Below are positions 26,450 to 35,561 of a DNA stretch of 64,000 nt, piece after piece. Source of the DNA: Thalassotalea_H castellviae (GTDB lineage Bacteria; Pseudomonadota; Gammaproteobacteria; Enterobacterales; Alteromonadaceae); assembly GCF_031846185.1 (NCBI RefSeq), contig NZ_JAVRIF010000001.1, forward strand, positions 62,001-126,000, given 5' to 3'. Within the stretch, counting starts at the first letter, position 1. Every line of letters begins with the position of its first letter. A program made the position numbers and the translations under genes. The notes beneath the pieces are model-generated. The model searched no databases. It saw nothing but the letters and a program-made list of their open reading frames with translations, and was not told the DNA's origin.

Positions 26450-26998
26450 TTATAAATAACTGACCCGATCATCATATAGTTTTGTTGGTTTTAACGGTAA
26501 CGATTTAGCTTGCGTACCAATATATAAAAAGCCAACGATATCTTCATGTAAATCAATTGATAACGCCTGTTTAACATGATCATTTAAACTTAAATCCCCT
26601 GTTCGCCACATCGCACCATAGCCTAATGCTACGCTGGCCATTTGCATGGCATGTACACAACAACCCGCCGTGATAAGTTGCTCATGTTTTGGTACCTTAT
26701 CGTGGCGTTGATATTGAGTGGAAACAACCACAATTAACGGTGCTCTAAAAGGCATTTTCGCTGTTTTATCTAACTTAGCTTGATCTGTCGTTGAGGGTTT
26801 TATCGCCTGAACAAAAATATCACTGAGTTTTGTTAATCCTTCATTTTGTACAACGGTGAAGTGAAAAGGTAATAATCCTGCATGATCAGGCACCCGCATC
26901 CCTGCTGTTAAAATAAGTTCCAAGTCGGTTTTATCGGGTGAAGGCGCGATTAATTGAGGAGTAGATTGACGAGTAATAAGCAGATCTATTGCATTCAT
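26450..26998 (-). CDS. ydjA: YdjA-type nitroreductase family protein
   Basis: This 182-residue FMN-dependent NAD(P)H nitroreductase follows E. coli YdjA along its length: RQSTPQLIAPSP, AGMRVPDHAGLLPFHF, PFRAPLIVVVS, QLITAGCCVHAMQMASVALGYGAMWRTG and IVGFLYIGT. The short form is typical of YdjA, and the physiological substrate is unknown. Its ATG overlaps the end of the DoxX gene by four bases. It sits beside divergent sppA and ansA, as in E. coli. Confidence 0.9.
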   Translation of the reverse strand: MNAIDLLITRQSTPQLIAPSPDKTDLELILTAGMRVPDHAGLLPFHFTVVQNEGLTKLSDIFVQAIKPSTTDQAKLDKTAKMPFRAPLIVVVSTQYQRHDKVPKHEQLITAGCCVHAMQMASVALGYGAMWRTGDLSLNDHVKQALSIDLHEDIVGFLYIGTQAKSLPLKPTKLYDDRVSYL

Positions 26999-27699
26999 AT
27001 TCTATTTTTATTCACTAAACGAGGTTTTAGCCAGTGATTATATAGGTAATGATCTATGCTGGTAAACCTCCCAGCACCAATAAAAAACAACGCCAATAAT
27101 AATATAAAATAAGTCGACGCAAACTCAATGCCATTATTTAGCACAACGATTGAGCCTGTTTCATATAACCATTCAGTATGACCATTTTCTGCTAATAACC
27201 CCCGCATGGCTTCTAAACGTTTAGCCGCTTCAAGGCTATTGTCTAAACTGCTACTTGCCTGTTCAAAGCCTAACCAAACGAACACTTTGGCAGGACTAAT
27301 ATCTGGATTTGTTGGCGTAATGGCAAACCATCCATTTTCGCCATGAACAGCAGTGGCGGCAATGATCATGGTAAACATTAGAGGAATTGAAATTAATCGA
27401 GTGAATAATCCGAACAAAAGTAGCCATCCTCCTAAAAACTCACTCCAAGCAGCTAAATTAGCTAACAGCTCAGGAAAAGGTAAACCAAGTCCCCAGTCAG
27501 CATTACCTAACCATTGGACGATATCTGGCGAGGCAAAAAATTGCTCTATTCCAGACACAGAAGGATCCGATAATTGTAGTTTGCTATAACCTGCCATAAT
27601 AAAAACAGGAGCTAAATATAAGCGAATCAGAAAAGCCGGTAAGCCATTAACGTAATGGAGTTTATCCAATAATTTATGGTAAAACGAAATCAGCAACAT
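26995..27699 (-). CDS. DoxX-family membrane protein
   Basis: A 234-residue membrane protein. DoxX features are the first helix ending LIRLYLAPVFIMAGYSKL and the second block EFLGGWLLLFGLFTRLISIPLMFTMIIA. A soluble insert follows (about 120-180), then a last helix (FILLLALFFIGAGRF). The family is linked to redox stress and quinone chemistry, but the reaction is unsettled. Coupled translation with the flavin reductase gene downstream supports a joint redox role. Confidence 0.82.
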   Translation of the reverse strand: MLLISFYHKLLDKLHYVNGLPAFLIRLYLAPVFIMAGYSKLQLSDPSVSGIEQFFASPDIVQWLGNADWGLGLPFPELLANLAAWSEFLGGWLLLFGLFTRLISIPLMFTMIIAATAVHGENGWFAITPTNPDISPAKVFVWLGFEQASSSLDNSLEAAKRLEAMRGLLAENGHTEWLYETGSIVVLNNGIEFASTYFILLLALFFIGAGRFTSIDHYLYNHWLKPRLVNKNRI

Positions 27700-27859
27700 A
27701 AGTCATTTTATGTAAATAAAGATACTTATAAGAACCCTGCTCACTAACAATAATTTCAATGGATTAACAAAATATGTATTTTTTTACAATTATTACTACA
27801 TAAAGGGGTGAGATTTCATTAGCATAGGGTATTAATTTTAGTCGGTAACATGGTTATTT

Positions 27860-29716
27860 ATGAATGAACATCCAAGTGCAATTAAGCGCATCTCAAAAAG
27901 TCTTTTTGAACTCCTCAATATCTCCCGAAAAATTATCGTTAACTTAGTATTTTTTACGGTGTTATTGCTGTTATTTATTGTATTAACTGCCGATGAAGAC
28001 GAAATTAATGTTCCCAATAAAGCGGCACTGGTATTAAATTTAAAAGGCGATATTGTTGAACAAAAACAAGAAATTAAACCAATGGATGCTTTTTTAAATG
28101 AAGCGTTTGATCAACCTCCTGAAACTCCAGAGGTGTTATTGGCTGATATCATCAATGTGATAGATACCGCAAAAAACGATAATAGAATTCAGGTATTAGC
28201 ATTACAATTACAAGGCATGAAAAGTGCGGGGTTAACCAAACTAAGAGATATTGCTGAAAGTATCGAAGCATTTAAAGCAACAGGTAAAAAAGTTATTGCA
28301 TACGGCGATCATTTTCAACAAGACCAGTATTATTTAGCCAGTTACGCCGATGAAATTTGGTTAAACCCAAATGGCTGGATGATGTTAGATGGCTATGGCC
28401 GCTACCAATTATATTTTAAATCAGCATTAGAAAAACTGTCTATTAGCCAACATATCTTTAGGGTTGGCACTTATAAATCTGCCGTTGAGCCTTATATGCG
28501 TGACGATATGTCCCCTGCTGCCAAAGAATCCAATAAACAGTGGTTATCAGATCTATGGCAACAATATAAACTCGATGTTGCTAGTCAGCGTGAATTTAGC
28601 ATAGATAATTTTGATGAAACCACTGATGCCTTACTGGAAAAACTGCAGCGTGTAGACGGAAAAATAGCACAATACGCGTTAACCAATCATTGGGTTGATC
28701 AATTAAAAACTCGCCAAGAAATCACCCAAGAAATGATTTCACTCGTTGGTCAAAATAACCACAATACTTTTAATCAAATATCATTTAAAGAATACTTAAA
28801 AGCAACATCGGATCCTTTTCCCGCGTATCAAAACACTGGTGATCAAGTTGCTTTGATTGTTGCCAAAGGGACTATATTAGATGGCACGCAAAGCCCAGGT
28901 ACCATAGGTGGTGATAGTACGGCTCGATATTTGAAAAAAGCACGCTTAAACAGTCAAGTAAAAGCCGTGGTGCTTCGGGTTGATAGTCCAGGTGGTAGTG
29001 CTTATGCTTCAGACATTATCCGCCAAGAAATAGAATTAATAAAAGCGGCAGGTAAACCTGTGATTGCTTCTATGGGCACTTATGCAGCCTCGGGTGGCTA
29101 TTGGATTTCTGCACCAGCAGATAAAATTTTTGCATCGCCAACAACTATCACAGGGTCTATTGGTATTTTTGGTTTCTTCATGACCTTTGAAAACTCATTA
29201 AGTCAACTTGGCATTCACACTGATGGCGTTGGAACAACCGAAATAGCGGGTTTTGGCGTAACACGTCCTCTAAACGATGGCATGGCGCAAATTTTTCAAT
29301 TAGGCATTGAGCGTGGTTATCAAGACTTTATTGAGCTGGTAGCGAGTAATCGAAATATGTCATTAGAACAAGTAGATGCTATTGCTCAAGGGCGCGTTTG
29401 GTCAGGTATGCGAGCTAAGGAACTAGGTTTAGTGGATGAATTAGGTAATTTAGATGATGCGATTAATGAAGCGGCAAACCTAGCAAAACTTGATTCGTTT
29501 GAAACCTTATTAATCGAAAAAGAACGTTCACCACAAGATCTCTTTTTTGAAAGTTTCTTTGGTCAAGCAGTAAAAATATTGCCTGAGCAGCAAGTTCGAA
29601 CACCGAACGTTATAGATAAATTACTCTTGTCTATACGAAATGAATACCAAGCCCTTAGTAAGCTTAATGATCCACAAGGGATCTATTCATTTTGTTTAGC
29701 TTGTCAGATAAATTAA
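27860..29716 (+). CDS. sppA: Signal peptide peptidase SppA (67K type)
   Basis: This 618-residue membrane-bound serine protease digests cleaved signal peptides. One N-terminal membrane helix (about 24-42) anchors two tandem S49 domains facing the periplasm. The Ser/Lys dyad is split between the repeats: Lys206 in RVGTYKSAVEPY and Ser411 in YAASGGYWIS, matching Lys209 and Ser409 of the E. coli enzyme. VLRVDSPGGSAYASD is also typical. A five-codon reading frame starting at 27850 ends inside the sppA start and may modulate translation. A terminator separates it from ansA. Confidence 0.96.
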   Translation: MNEHPSAIKRISKSLFELLNISRKIIVNLVFFTVLLLLFIVLTADEDEINVPNKAALVLNLKGDIVEQKQEIKPMDAFLNEAFDQPPETPEVLLADIINVIDTAKNDNRIQVLALQLQGMKSAGLTKLRDIAESIEAFKATGKKVIAYGDHFQQDQYYLASYADEIWLNPNGWMMLDGYGRYQLYFKSALEKLSISQHIFRVGTYKSAVEPYMRDDMSPAAKESNKQWLSDLWQQYKLDVASQREFSIDNFDETTDALLEKLQRVDGKIAQYALTNHWVDQLKTRQEITQEMISLVGQNNHNTFNQISFKEYLKATSDPFPAYQNTGDQVALIVAKGTILDGTQSPGTIGGDSTARYLKKARLNSQVKAVVLRVDSPGGSAYASDIIRQEIELIKAAGKPVIASMGTYAASGGYWISAPADKIFASPTTITGSIGIFGFFMTFENSLSQLGIHTDGVGTTEIAGFGVTRPLNDGMAQIFQLGIERGYQDFIELVASNRNMSLEQVDAIAQGRVWSGMRAKELGLVDELGNLDDAINEAANLAKLDSFETLLIEKERSPQDLFFESFFGQAVKILPEQQVRTPNVIDKLLLSIRNEYQALSKLNDPQGIYSFCLACQIN

Positions 29717-29747
29717 CTCATGATCTAAAACAAATATTTGTTATTAT

Positions 29748-29770
29748 AGCCCCGACTTCCGGGGCTTTTT
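29748..29770 (+). terminator. Terminator of sppA
   Basis: AGCCCCG and CGGGGCT around a five-base loop, then a T-run, 32 bases after the sppA stop. Confidence 0.88.
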
Positions 29771-29797
29771 AATGCTCTTAACTAACAGATTATAATA

Positions 29798-30808
29798 ATG
29801 AAGAAACGAATATACATTGCTTACACTGGCGGTACCATTGGTATGAAAGCTAGTCAAAATGGTTACATACCCGTTAAAGGTCATTTAACCGAATCAATAA
29901 ATGCCATGCCTGATTTTCATCGTGAAGAAATGCCTGATTTCACTATTCATGAATATCAGCCATTAATTGATTCATCCAATATGACACCAGCTGACTGGCA
30001 AAGAATTGCTGATGATATAGATAAAAACTATCACGCTTACGATGGTTTTGTTGTTTTGCATGGCACAGATACTATGGCTTATACCAGTTCAGCCTTGTCG
30101 TTTATGTTCGAAAATTTATCTAAGCCTATTATAGTAACAGGCTCGCAAATTCCTTTTAGCCAATTACGTTCAGATGGACAGGTGAATTTACTCAATTCAT
30201 TATTTATTGCCGCAAACTACCCGATAAACGAAGTTGGATTATTTTTTAATAATCGATTATTTCGAGGAAACCGTTCGATAAAAGCTTATGCAGATGGCTT
30301 TAATGCGTTTGATTCACCAAATATGTCACCGCTGTTAGAAGCCGGTATTAATATTAAAGTACTTGCAGGAAAAATAAATGAGAGCACAAACAACAAAGTG
30401 ACTCTTTCTAGCATTACTCCTCAACCGGTAGGGGTTGTGCATTTATATCCTGGAATAAGTGCAGAGCTGATTAAAAATATAATCAAGCAACCTGTTAAAG
30501 CCCTGATTATTAGAAGTTATGGGGTTGGTAATGCCCCTCAAGATGAAGCTTTACTTAACTGTTTAGCAAAGGCACATCAGCAAGGGATCATTATTGTAAA
30601 CTGTAGTCAATGTATAAAAGGTACGGTAAATATGGATGGTTACGCCACCGGAGTTTCATTAAGTCAATGTGGTGTGATCAGCGGTGCCGATATGACTCTA
30701 GAAGCGACTTTGACGAAATTACATTATTTATTAAGTCAAAATTTTTCCGCCGATGAAATTCGCTCTAAATTACAAGAAAACTTACGCGGTGAGTTGACGT
30801 TAAATTAG
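29798..30808 (+). CDS. ansA: L-asparaginase I, cytoplasmic
   Basis: This 336-residue type I asparaginase has no signal peptide. Both threonine active-site segments are present: AYTGGTIGMK near the N-terminus and VLHGTDTMAYT near residue 90. Other family runs are VTGSQIPFSQLRSDGQ, NNRLFRGNRS and CSQCIKGTVNMDGYATG. It hydrolyses asparagine to aspartate and ammonia. The sppA-ansA order is as in E. coli. Confidence 0.95.
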   Translation: MKKRIYIAYTGGTIGMKASQNGYIPVKGHLTESINAMPDFHREEMPDFTIHEYQPLIDSSNMTPADWQRIADDIDKNYHAYDGFVVLHGTDTMAYTSSALSFMFENLSKPIIVTGSQIPFSQLRSDGQVNLLNSLFIAANYPINEVGLFFNNRLFRGNRSIKAYADGFNAFDSPNMSPLLEAGINIKVLAGKINESTNNKVTLSSITPQPVGVVHLYPGISAELIKNIIKQPVKALIIRSYGVGNAPQDEALLNCLAKAHQQGIIIVNCSQCIKGTVNMDGYATGVSLSQCGVISGADMTLEATLTKLHYLLSQNFSADEIRSKLQENLRGELTLN

Positions 30809-30836
30809 TTCCACGAAATGTTTGTTAACTTAAACC

Positions 30837-31910
30837 TTAATTGAGCATTTGCATGACTAAGGCAATATCAAAATTATAATGGTCATTATTCGTAGTTGTT
30901 AAAGTGAACACATTAAAATCCACCTTTTGCCACGCTACTTTTTCCGCAAGTAGATAAAAGGTATCAATATTGTCTTGATCAATAACTTGTAGGTCATAAG
31001 TTTTTTGATCAAGACCTTTGATGAAAACATTTTTATCATGATGGTGATCATATATTTTTATTAACCCCCACGCCGCTTGAAAAATATGCCCTCCTACCGT
31101 AGCGACTAACTCTTTCGATTTCACTTTTTCGATGGCTTCGACCGTCCAATCAAAACCACCAATTTTCATCTTAGGATTCACTTCTTCGTAGCCACTTTTA
31201 ACAGAATCAAGTACCCCTAGCGCCATACCATCTGACGCAGCCCAAGCGATATCTATTTTCCCAAATCGGCCGGCCATTTGATGAATAATATATCGGCTTC
31301 TTTCACGACTCCATATAGCCGGAGCTACTTGTAATAACTCAATATTTTCGTGTTTATCAATACTTTTCTCTAAACCTAACGTTCGTTGAGTTGATTCGCC
31401 ACTGAAACTACCCGCAAGTCCGGCGACTTTCAATATGTTTTGGTTATCTTTAACAGCCCCAGCGATTAAGGTATCCGCTAATAGTTCTCCAGCAGCGGTA
31501 TTGTCATGAAAAATTTCACCGAGCCAATAACGATATTTTTCTTGGGGTAACTCAAGAAGTTTTTGTTCTTCAGGTAAAAGCGTGCGTTCTAAAGTGATAA
31601 AAGGGATTTTAGCATTCTCCAACGTGGAAAATGACAGCTCTGAGTTGCCATCGTAAGGCATAAACATCAAATAATCAGGTAAGATATTTTTTGAAGTGAC
31701 GGTTTGAATGGCCTGTAAATTAAAGACTCGGTTATCTTTGCCATACACAACGGTTAAATTGATATCAAGATCTTCAGCGGCCGCTTTTGCGATGGCGGTT
31801 ACTCTATCCCAAAAAGGAGTTCCCGGCACAGAAGGATTAATAAAGGTGACTTCAATCGCAAAAACTTGCGATTGACACAGCAACAAAAACAAAAAATAAA
31901 CATACTTCAT
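30837..31910 (-). CDS. Solitary periplasmic sugar-binding protein
   Basis: A 357-residue type I periplasmic binding protein (ribose/LuxP class) with a signal peptide cut after VFA (about residue 18). Marks are FINPSVPGTPFWDRV, NILPDYLMFMPYDG, GLAGSFSGESTQRTLGLEKSI, IAWAASDGMALGVLDSVK and IGGFDWTVEAIEKVK. The fold suggests a sugar or sugar-like signal as ligand. The start is well supported by AGGAG. No permease or ATPase gene is near, so it may feed a chemoreceptor or sensor kinase instead of a transporter. It lies downstream of the DUF349 gene with a gap of about 100 bases. Confidence 0.85.
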   Translation of the reverse strand: MKYVYFLFLLLCQSQVFAIEVTFINPSVPGTPFWDRVTAIAKAAAEDLDINLTVVYGKDNRVFNLQAIQTVTSKNILPDYLMFMPYDGNSELSFSTLENAKIPFITLERTLLPEEQKLLELPQEKYRYWLGEIFHDNTAAGELLADTLIAGAVKDNQNILKVAGLAGSFSGESTQRTLGLEKSIDKHENIELLQVAPAIWSRERSRYIIHQMAGRFGKIDIAWAASDGMALGVLDSVKSGYEEVNPKMKIGGFDWTVEAIEKVKSKELVATVGGHIFQAAWGLIKIYDHHHDKNVFIKGLDQKTYDLQVIDQDNIDTFYLLAEKVAWQKVDFNVFTLTTTNNDHYNFDIALVMQMLN

Positions 31911-32012
31911 CTGATTTCTCCTAAAGTATGTTATTTAATATAGCAGTGTTTCAGAAATATTTTATTTCAGCATGAAAAAGCATTTTTTCCCGATAGAAGT
32001 TTCAGATACTGA

Positions 32013-34817
32013 TTATGTTTCGATAAAGATCTTATGTACCCGTGCTAATAATGGTTTATCTTCCGAGCTAAGTTGTCCTAAATTAAGCCATTCAAAAAAC
32101 TGTTCTTCTAAATTAAATGTTTCGCCAGATGACATATGGCTTTGCATTAATTCTACTTGAATGGCTAATCGCTGTTGTTTGTCTTCATCAGGAGATTCAA
32201 CTTTTGCCATAATTTCTAATGCAATCGTTTTAGCAAGACGATCGTTCGGATCACATGATTCACTCGTTAAGTTCGCCAATTTTTTCTGCCAACTCATCGG
32301 TAACGCGTTAAAGTCGTTGCTGTCTGTAGCTATAGTGCTGTCGATAGACTCTGTAAGTATCGAAAATACACGTTGCCAATTAATAACACGTTCTTGTTGT
32401 TTCAATTGTGTGAGTGTTTTTTGAAAACTTACCTGTAAAGTCTCAATTTTTTGTTGAACTGCTTTAAGTGGAACTGCCTGTTGCGCCACTTTATCTTTAA
32501 GTTGTTTTAAATCACTTAGACATGCCTTTAAAATTTTACTCGAGTTGTCTGTTGACACTTTCTGTTCAATCTCAACCAGCGATTGCATAAAATCATTAGA
32601 CATTTGTATTGCTTGTTCTTTTTCTTTGTTTTGTGCTTCATTTCTTCGTGCGAAGACTTGATCATTTATCGTTCTAAATTGTTGCCATAATTTATTTTCA
32701 TCTTTTGGACCGCTGTAACCTATGTCACGCCATTTAGTTTGTAACTTTTTAACGTGATCAACCGCCACTTGAATGTTTTCTTCGGCTAACACTTTTTCAG
32801 CTTGTTTTATTAACGACAATTTTTCATCTTTATTATTAAGATGATGCTGATGAATCGCCAGTTTAATAGGCTTAAGTAAGGTATTAAATTCTTCATTGAG
32901 TGTTTTATATTTTTCTCTATCAACCTCACCTGCATCACGCCACTTTTGCTTTAATTGATTAATTTTTGCGTCAATTGATTTCCAATTAACATTTTCTTCA
33001 TCAAAATTCGCCGTGAAAGTAGCGACCTCTTCGAGGATAGTTAACCGGTTAGTAAGATGGTTAGCACGGATTTTATCTTGCTCTGCATAAAACAATCGAC
33101 ATGGAGCAAACGCCTGTTCACAAGCGTGATTAAACTTATCATTCAATTCTTGTTCAACATCATCTTCAGCATGACCTAAAGCATTCCATTGTTGACGAAA
33201 TGCTTTTACCTTACTTGCTTGTTCAATGGGATTATCTAAAGGAACGTTAACCAACAGATTGATTTGCTCGAGTAATGCTTGTTTTTTCGGCGTTGAAACA
33301 TAATGTTCCCAATCACTGAGTTCATTGATTTTTTCCTGCGCGGCAGTAAACTCGCGTTCTAATCTATGCTGTTGTTGACCACTTAATAATTCATAGCTGG
33401 ATTTGATCTTTTTGAATAAGCCAAAGCAAGGATTAAATTTCCCTTGGGATATTAACCGATTGAAATCATTCAGTTTTCGCTGTACCTGATGAAAGTTTTG
33501 TTTTTGTTGTTGATGTAAGGGTTTTAATGCTATATCCCACTGATTAACAATCACTTGGTATGATTGCACAATAGAGTCAGGTAAGCTGCCATTTGATTTT
33601 TCACTGATAAGCTGCCAATTTTCTAGCCACGCTTGATAGCTCGCTTCTTGTTCTCTTAATTGGGTTAAATTTTCAGGCACAGCATGTTGCGACATCTTAG
33701 AGATAAGATGCGTGGCTTGCGTTAACGACTCAGCTATTTCAGGTAACTTTGACAGTTTATTTTTTATTACTTCAACTTGCTTAATAAACGTATGTTTTTC
33801 TTTTGCTGCTAATACGGATGTATCGATAGTTGCTTGAAGTTGAGTAAGTTGTTGAATAAATTCGTCTTCATCTATTTGAATACTATTAAAAATAGCATCA
33901 CTTAAAGATTGCTCATATTTTTGAATATGTTCAGCAAACTGTTTAGTGAGCAATTGTTTTTCTTTTTCTAAAGCATCAGCGATCTTTTGTTGTGCAAATA
34001 ATTCGGCTTTCACGGCAAATATTTTTTCAAGCTGATCATTAATATCTTGATATTTTGTAGTAAAAGTTAACTGTTGTGATTCTTCTAAGCATGTAAAGTC
34101 AGTGGTTAAATCACCCCATTCTTTCGTTAAAGACGCTTGTTTTTCCAAAACGGTTTGATAATCACTGACATCCTTTAAGGCAAGGAGCTTAGCTAAAATT
34201 AATTGCGCTCGCTTGGCAATTTTAATCGGTTTTTCTTGTTCAATTTTTATGGCAATAATTTTAGCTTTTATGGATTCAGTAATTTCAGCTATCGTGCTTT
34301 TTTTCAATAATTTTTCTAAATTATCAATACTTGTAGCTTGTTCAACTAAATACTGTTGGATTTCAATATGGTTATGGTGTTTGAATACGGTTAAAGCTAA
34401 TTGCGGTTTCGCAAGTTTTTGGTAAATGGCGATAACTATTTGTGGGTCTGACTCTTCTTTAAGCCAGGTTTCTAAGAATGCTAATGTTGGCTGTTCATTT
34501 AAATAAGCCAACTTTTCATCTTTGGATAATTTTAAGCTCCGCTGATTTAAAATAATCGCTACAACTTCTTTTCTCGCATAATCACGAACATTAATGTCAT
34601 CATTGTTTTCACTAGTTTGTTGCCAAAGTGAAAAATCATTGAATTTAATTAAAACGGCACGACGAACAAGTTCATTGGGATCCTTTGCTAATAACGAGAG
34701 TAAAATGTCTTTTTGTTCGACATTAGAAATATCTAAGTCATTGTTAACAGCACTAATGCGCGTATTACTATCTTTACTTTGCCACGTACTTTTATTGCGG
34801 AACCGAGAAAAAATCAT
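32013..34817 (-). CDS. DUF349 repeat protein
   Basis: A 934-residue, almost wholly helical, charged cytoplasmic protein. The N-terminus looks like HEAT-type helices (LLSLLAKDPNELVRRAVL). The central and C-terminal parts contain several DUF349 three-helix units, clearest at LKQKWRDAGEVDREKYKTLNEEFN and LQTKWRDIGYSGPKDENKLWQQFR. No catalytic motif is visible. The family is widespread in Alteromonadales; function is unknown. Its ATG overlaps the end of yeaC by four bases, so the two are co-translated. Confidence 0.87.
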   Translation of the reverse strand: MIFSRFRNKSTWQSKDSNTRISAVNNDLDISNVEQKDILLSLLAKDPNELVRRAVLIKFNDFSLWQQTSENNDDINVRDYARKEVVAIILNQRSLKLSKDEKLAYLNEQPTLAFLETWLKEESDPQIVIAIYQKLAKPQLALTVFKHHNHIEIQQYLVEQATSIDNLEKLLKKSTIAEITESIKAKIIAIKIEQEKPIKIAKRAQLILAKLLALKDVSDYQTVLEKQASLTKEWGDLTTDFTCLEESQQLTFTTKYQDINDQLEKIFAVKAELFAQQKIADALEKEKQLLTKQFAEHIQKYEQSLSDAIFNSIQIDEDEFIQQLTQLQATIDTSVLAAKEKHTFIKQVEVIKNKLSKLPEIAESLTQATHLISKMSQHAVPENLTQLREQEASYQAWLENWQLISEKSNGSLPDSIVQSYQVIVNQWDIALKPLHQQQKQNFHQVQRKLNDFNRLISQGKFNPCFGLFKKIKSSYELLSGQQQHRLEREFTAAQEKINELSDWEHYVSTPKKQALLEQINLLVNVPLDNPIEQASKVKAFRQQWNALGHAEDDVEQELNDKFNHACEQAFAPCRLFYAEQDKIRANHLTNRLTILEEVATFTANFDEENVNWKSIDAKINQLKQKWRDAGEVDREKYKTLNEEFNTLLKPIKLAIHQHHLNNKDEKLSLIKQAEKVLAEENIQVAVDHVKKLQTKWRDIGYSGPKDENKLWQQFRTINDQVFARRNEAQNKEKEQAIQMSNDFMQSLVEIEQKVSTDNSSKILKACLSDLKQLKDKVAQQAVPLKAVQQKIETLQVSFQKTLTQLKQQERVINWQRVFSILTESIDSTIATDSNDFNALPMSWQKKLANLTSESCDPNDRLAKTIALEIMAKVESPDEDKQQRLAIQVELMQSHMSSGETFNLEEQFFEWLNLGQLSSEDKPLLARVHKIFIET

Positions 34818-35140
34818 ATATCAGTAAACCTAGCTATATCGTCTTGTATTGGCGTGTTTTCTTTATTACACGCTGTTATTTCACCCTTGTTATTATCTGC
34901 ACTAAATTGACTTTTTAATTCACGTTTGGTTTTAGTGACTAACTCACCATCTGAGCCAACAGTTAACATTTGATCTGAATTTAAATGTCTAGCTTGATAC
35001 GCCATAGAAAGTTGTAATGCAGAATCTCGTTGTGCTTGTTCAACCGGAGTACCTTCTGGCCATTTACCGGTTTCTGCTGCATGTTTTAATCGTTGATACA
35101 TCTCTGGTGACATATTATCGACGACTTGGTGTAGATCCAT
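34814..35140 (-). CDS. yeaC: YeaC family protein (DUF1315)
   Basis: A 108-residue protein matching YeaC in its first 85 residues: MSPEMYQRLKHAAETGKWPEG, then LQLSMAYQARHLNSDQMLTVGSDGELV and RELKSQF. A polar tail of about 25 residues follows. Function is unknown. It lies one base after the zinc-ribbon gene and four bases into the DUF349 gene, forming a tight three-gene operon. Confidence 0.88.
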   Translation of the reverse strand: MDLHQVVDNMSPEMYQRLKHAAETGKWPEGTPVEQAQRDSALQLSMAYQARHLNSDQMLTVGSDGELVTKTKRELKSQFSADNNKGEITACNKENTPIQDDIARFTDI

Positions 35141-35141
35141 A

Positions 35142-35471
35142 TTATTTACTCTCTCGTTTTAATAAGATTAACTGCACTCGCGTAGCGATATAGATAAAAA
35201 AACCAATTACGGTAGATCCTACGGAAAGGTAATATTGCCATGTGCCAGGCTGCACATTCTTCCAGTAATAAACTAAGAAGCCACCACAAAACATTAACAT
35301 TGCAATAAATGACCATGTCATAATGCGTTGTGATTTATTGATACGTTCAACTTGCCTATTCGCAGCAAGTTTTTCTTCATCTAAGTTCACTAAATCAATT
35401 TGACAATGTGAACATGATTTGGCTTTATCGGAAATTTTTTTACGACAACTTGGACAATTTATAACAGCCAT
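35142..35471 (-). CDS. Zinc-ribbon membrane protein
   Basis: From the ATG at 35471 (GAGG seven bases upstream) this 109-residue protein has an N-terminal zinc ribbon, CPSC-x10-CSHC. A helical linker and two membrane helices (near 50-68 and 80-98) follow, with a basic tail. A TTG start at 35492 would add seven residues but lacks a ribosome site. Such small zinc-ribbon membrane proteins are common and uncharacterised. It heads the operon with yeaC and the DUF349 gene. Confidence 0.75.
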   Translation of the reverse strand: MAVINCPSCRKKISDKAKSCSHCQIDLVNLDEEKLAANRQVERINKSQRIMTWSFIAMLMFCGGFLVYYWKNVQPGTWQYYLSVGSTVIGFFIYIATRVQLILLKRESK

Positions 35472-35516
35472 ATCTTTCCCTCTTAATTTCAATGGCGATA
35501 TTCTACCTAATTAAAA

Positions 35517-35547
35517 TAAAAAAAACGCCCTTATGGGCGTTTTTTAT
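35517..35547 (-). terminator. Terminator of the AGCS symporter gene
   Basis: An ACGCCC/GGGCGT stem with a TTAT loop between A- and T-runs. It lies just after the symporter stop and before the zinc-ribbon gene, and can act in both directions. Confidence 0.87.
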
Positions 35548-35561
35548 TAAATAATTCGATA

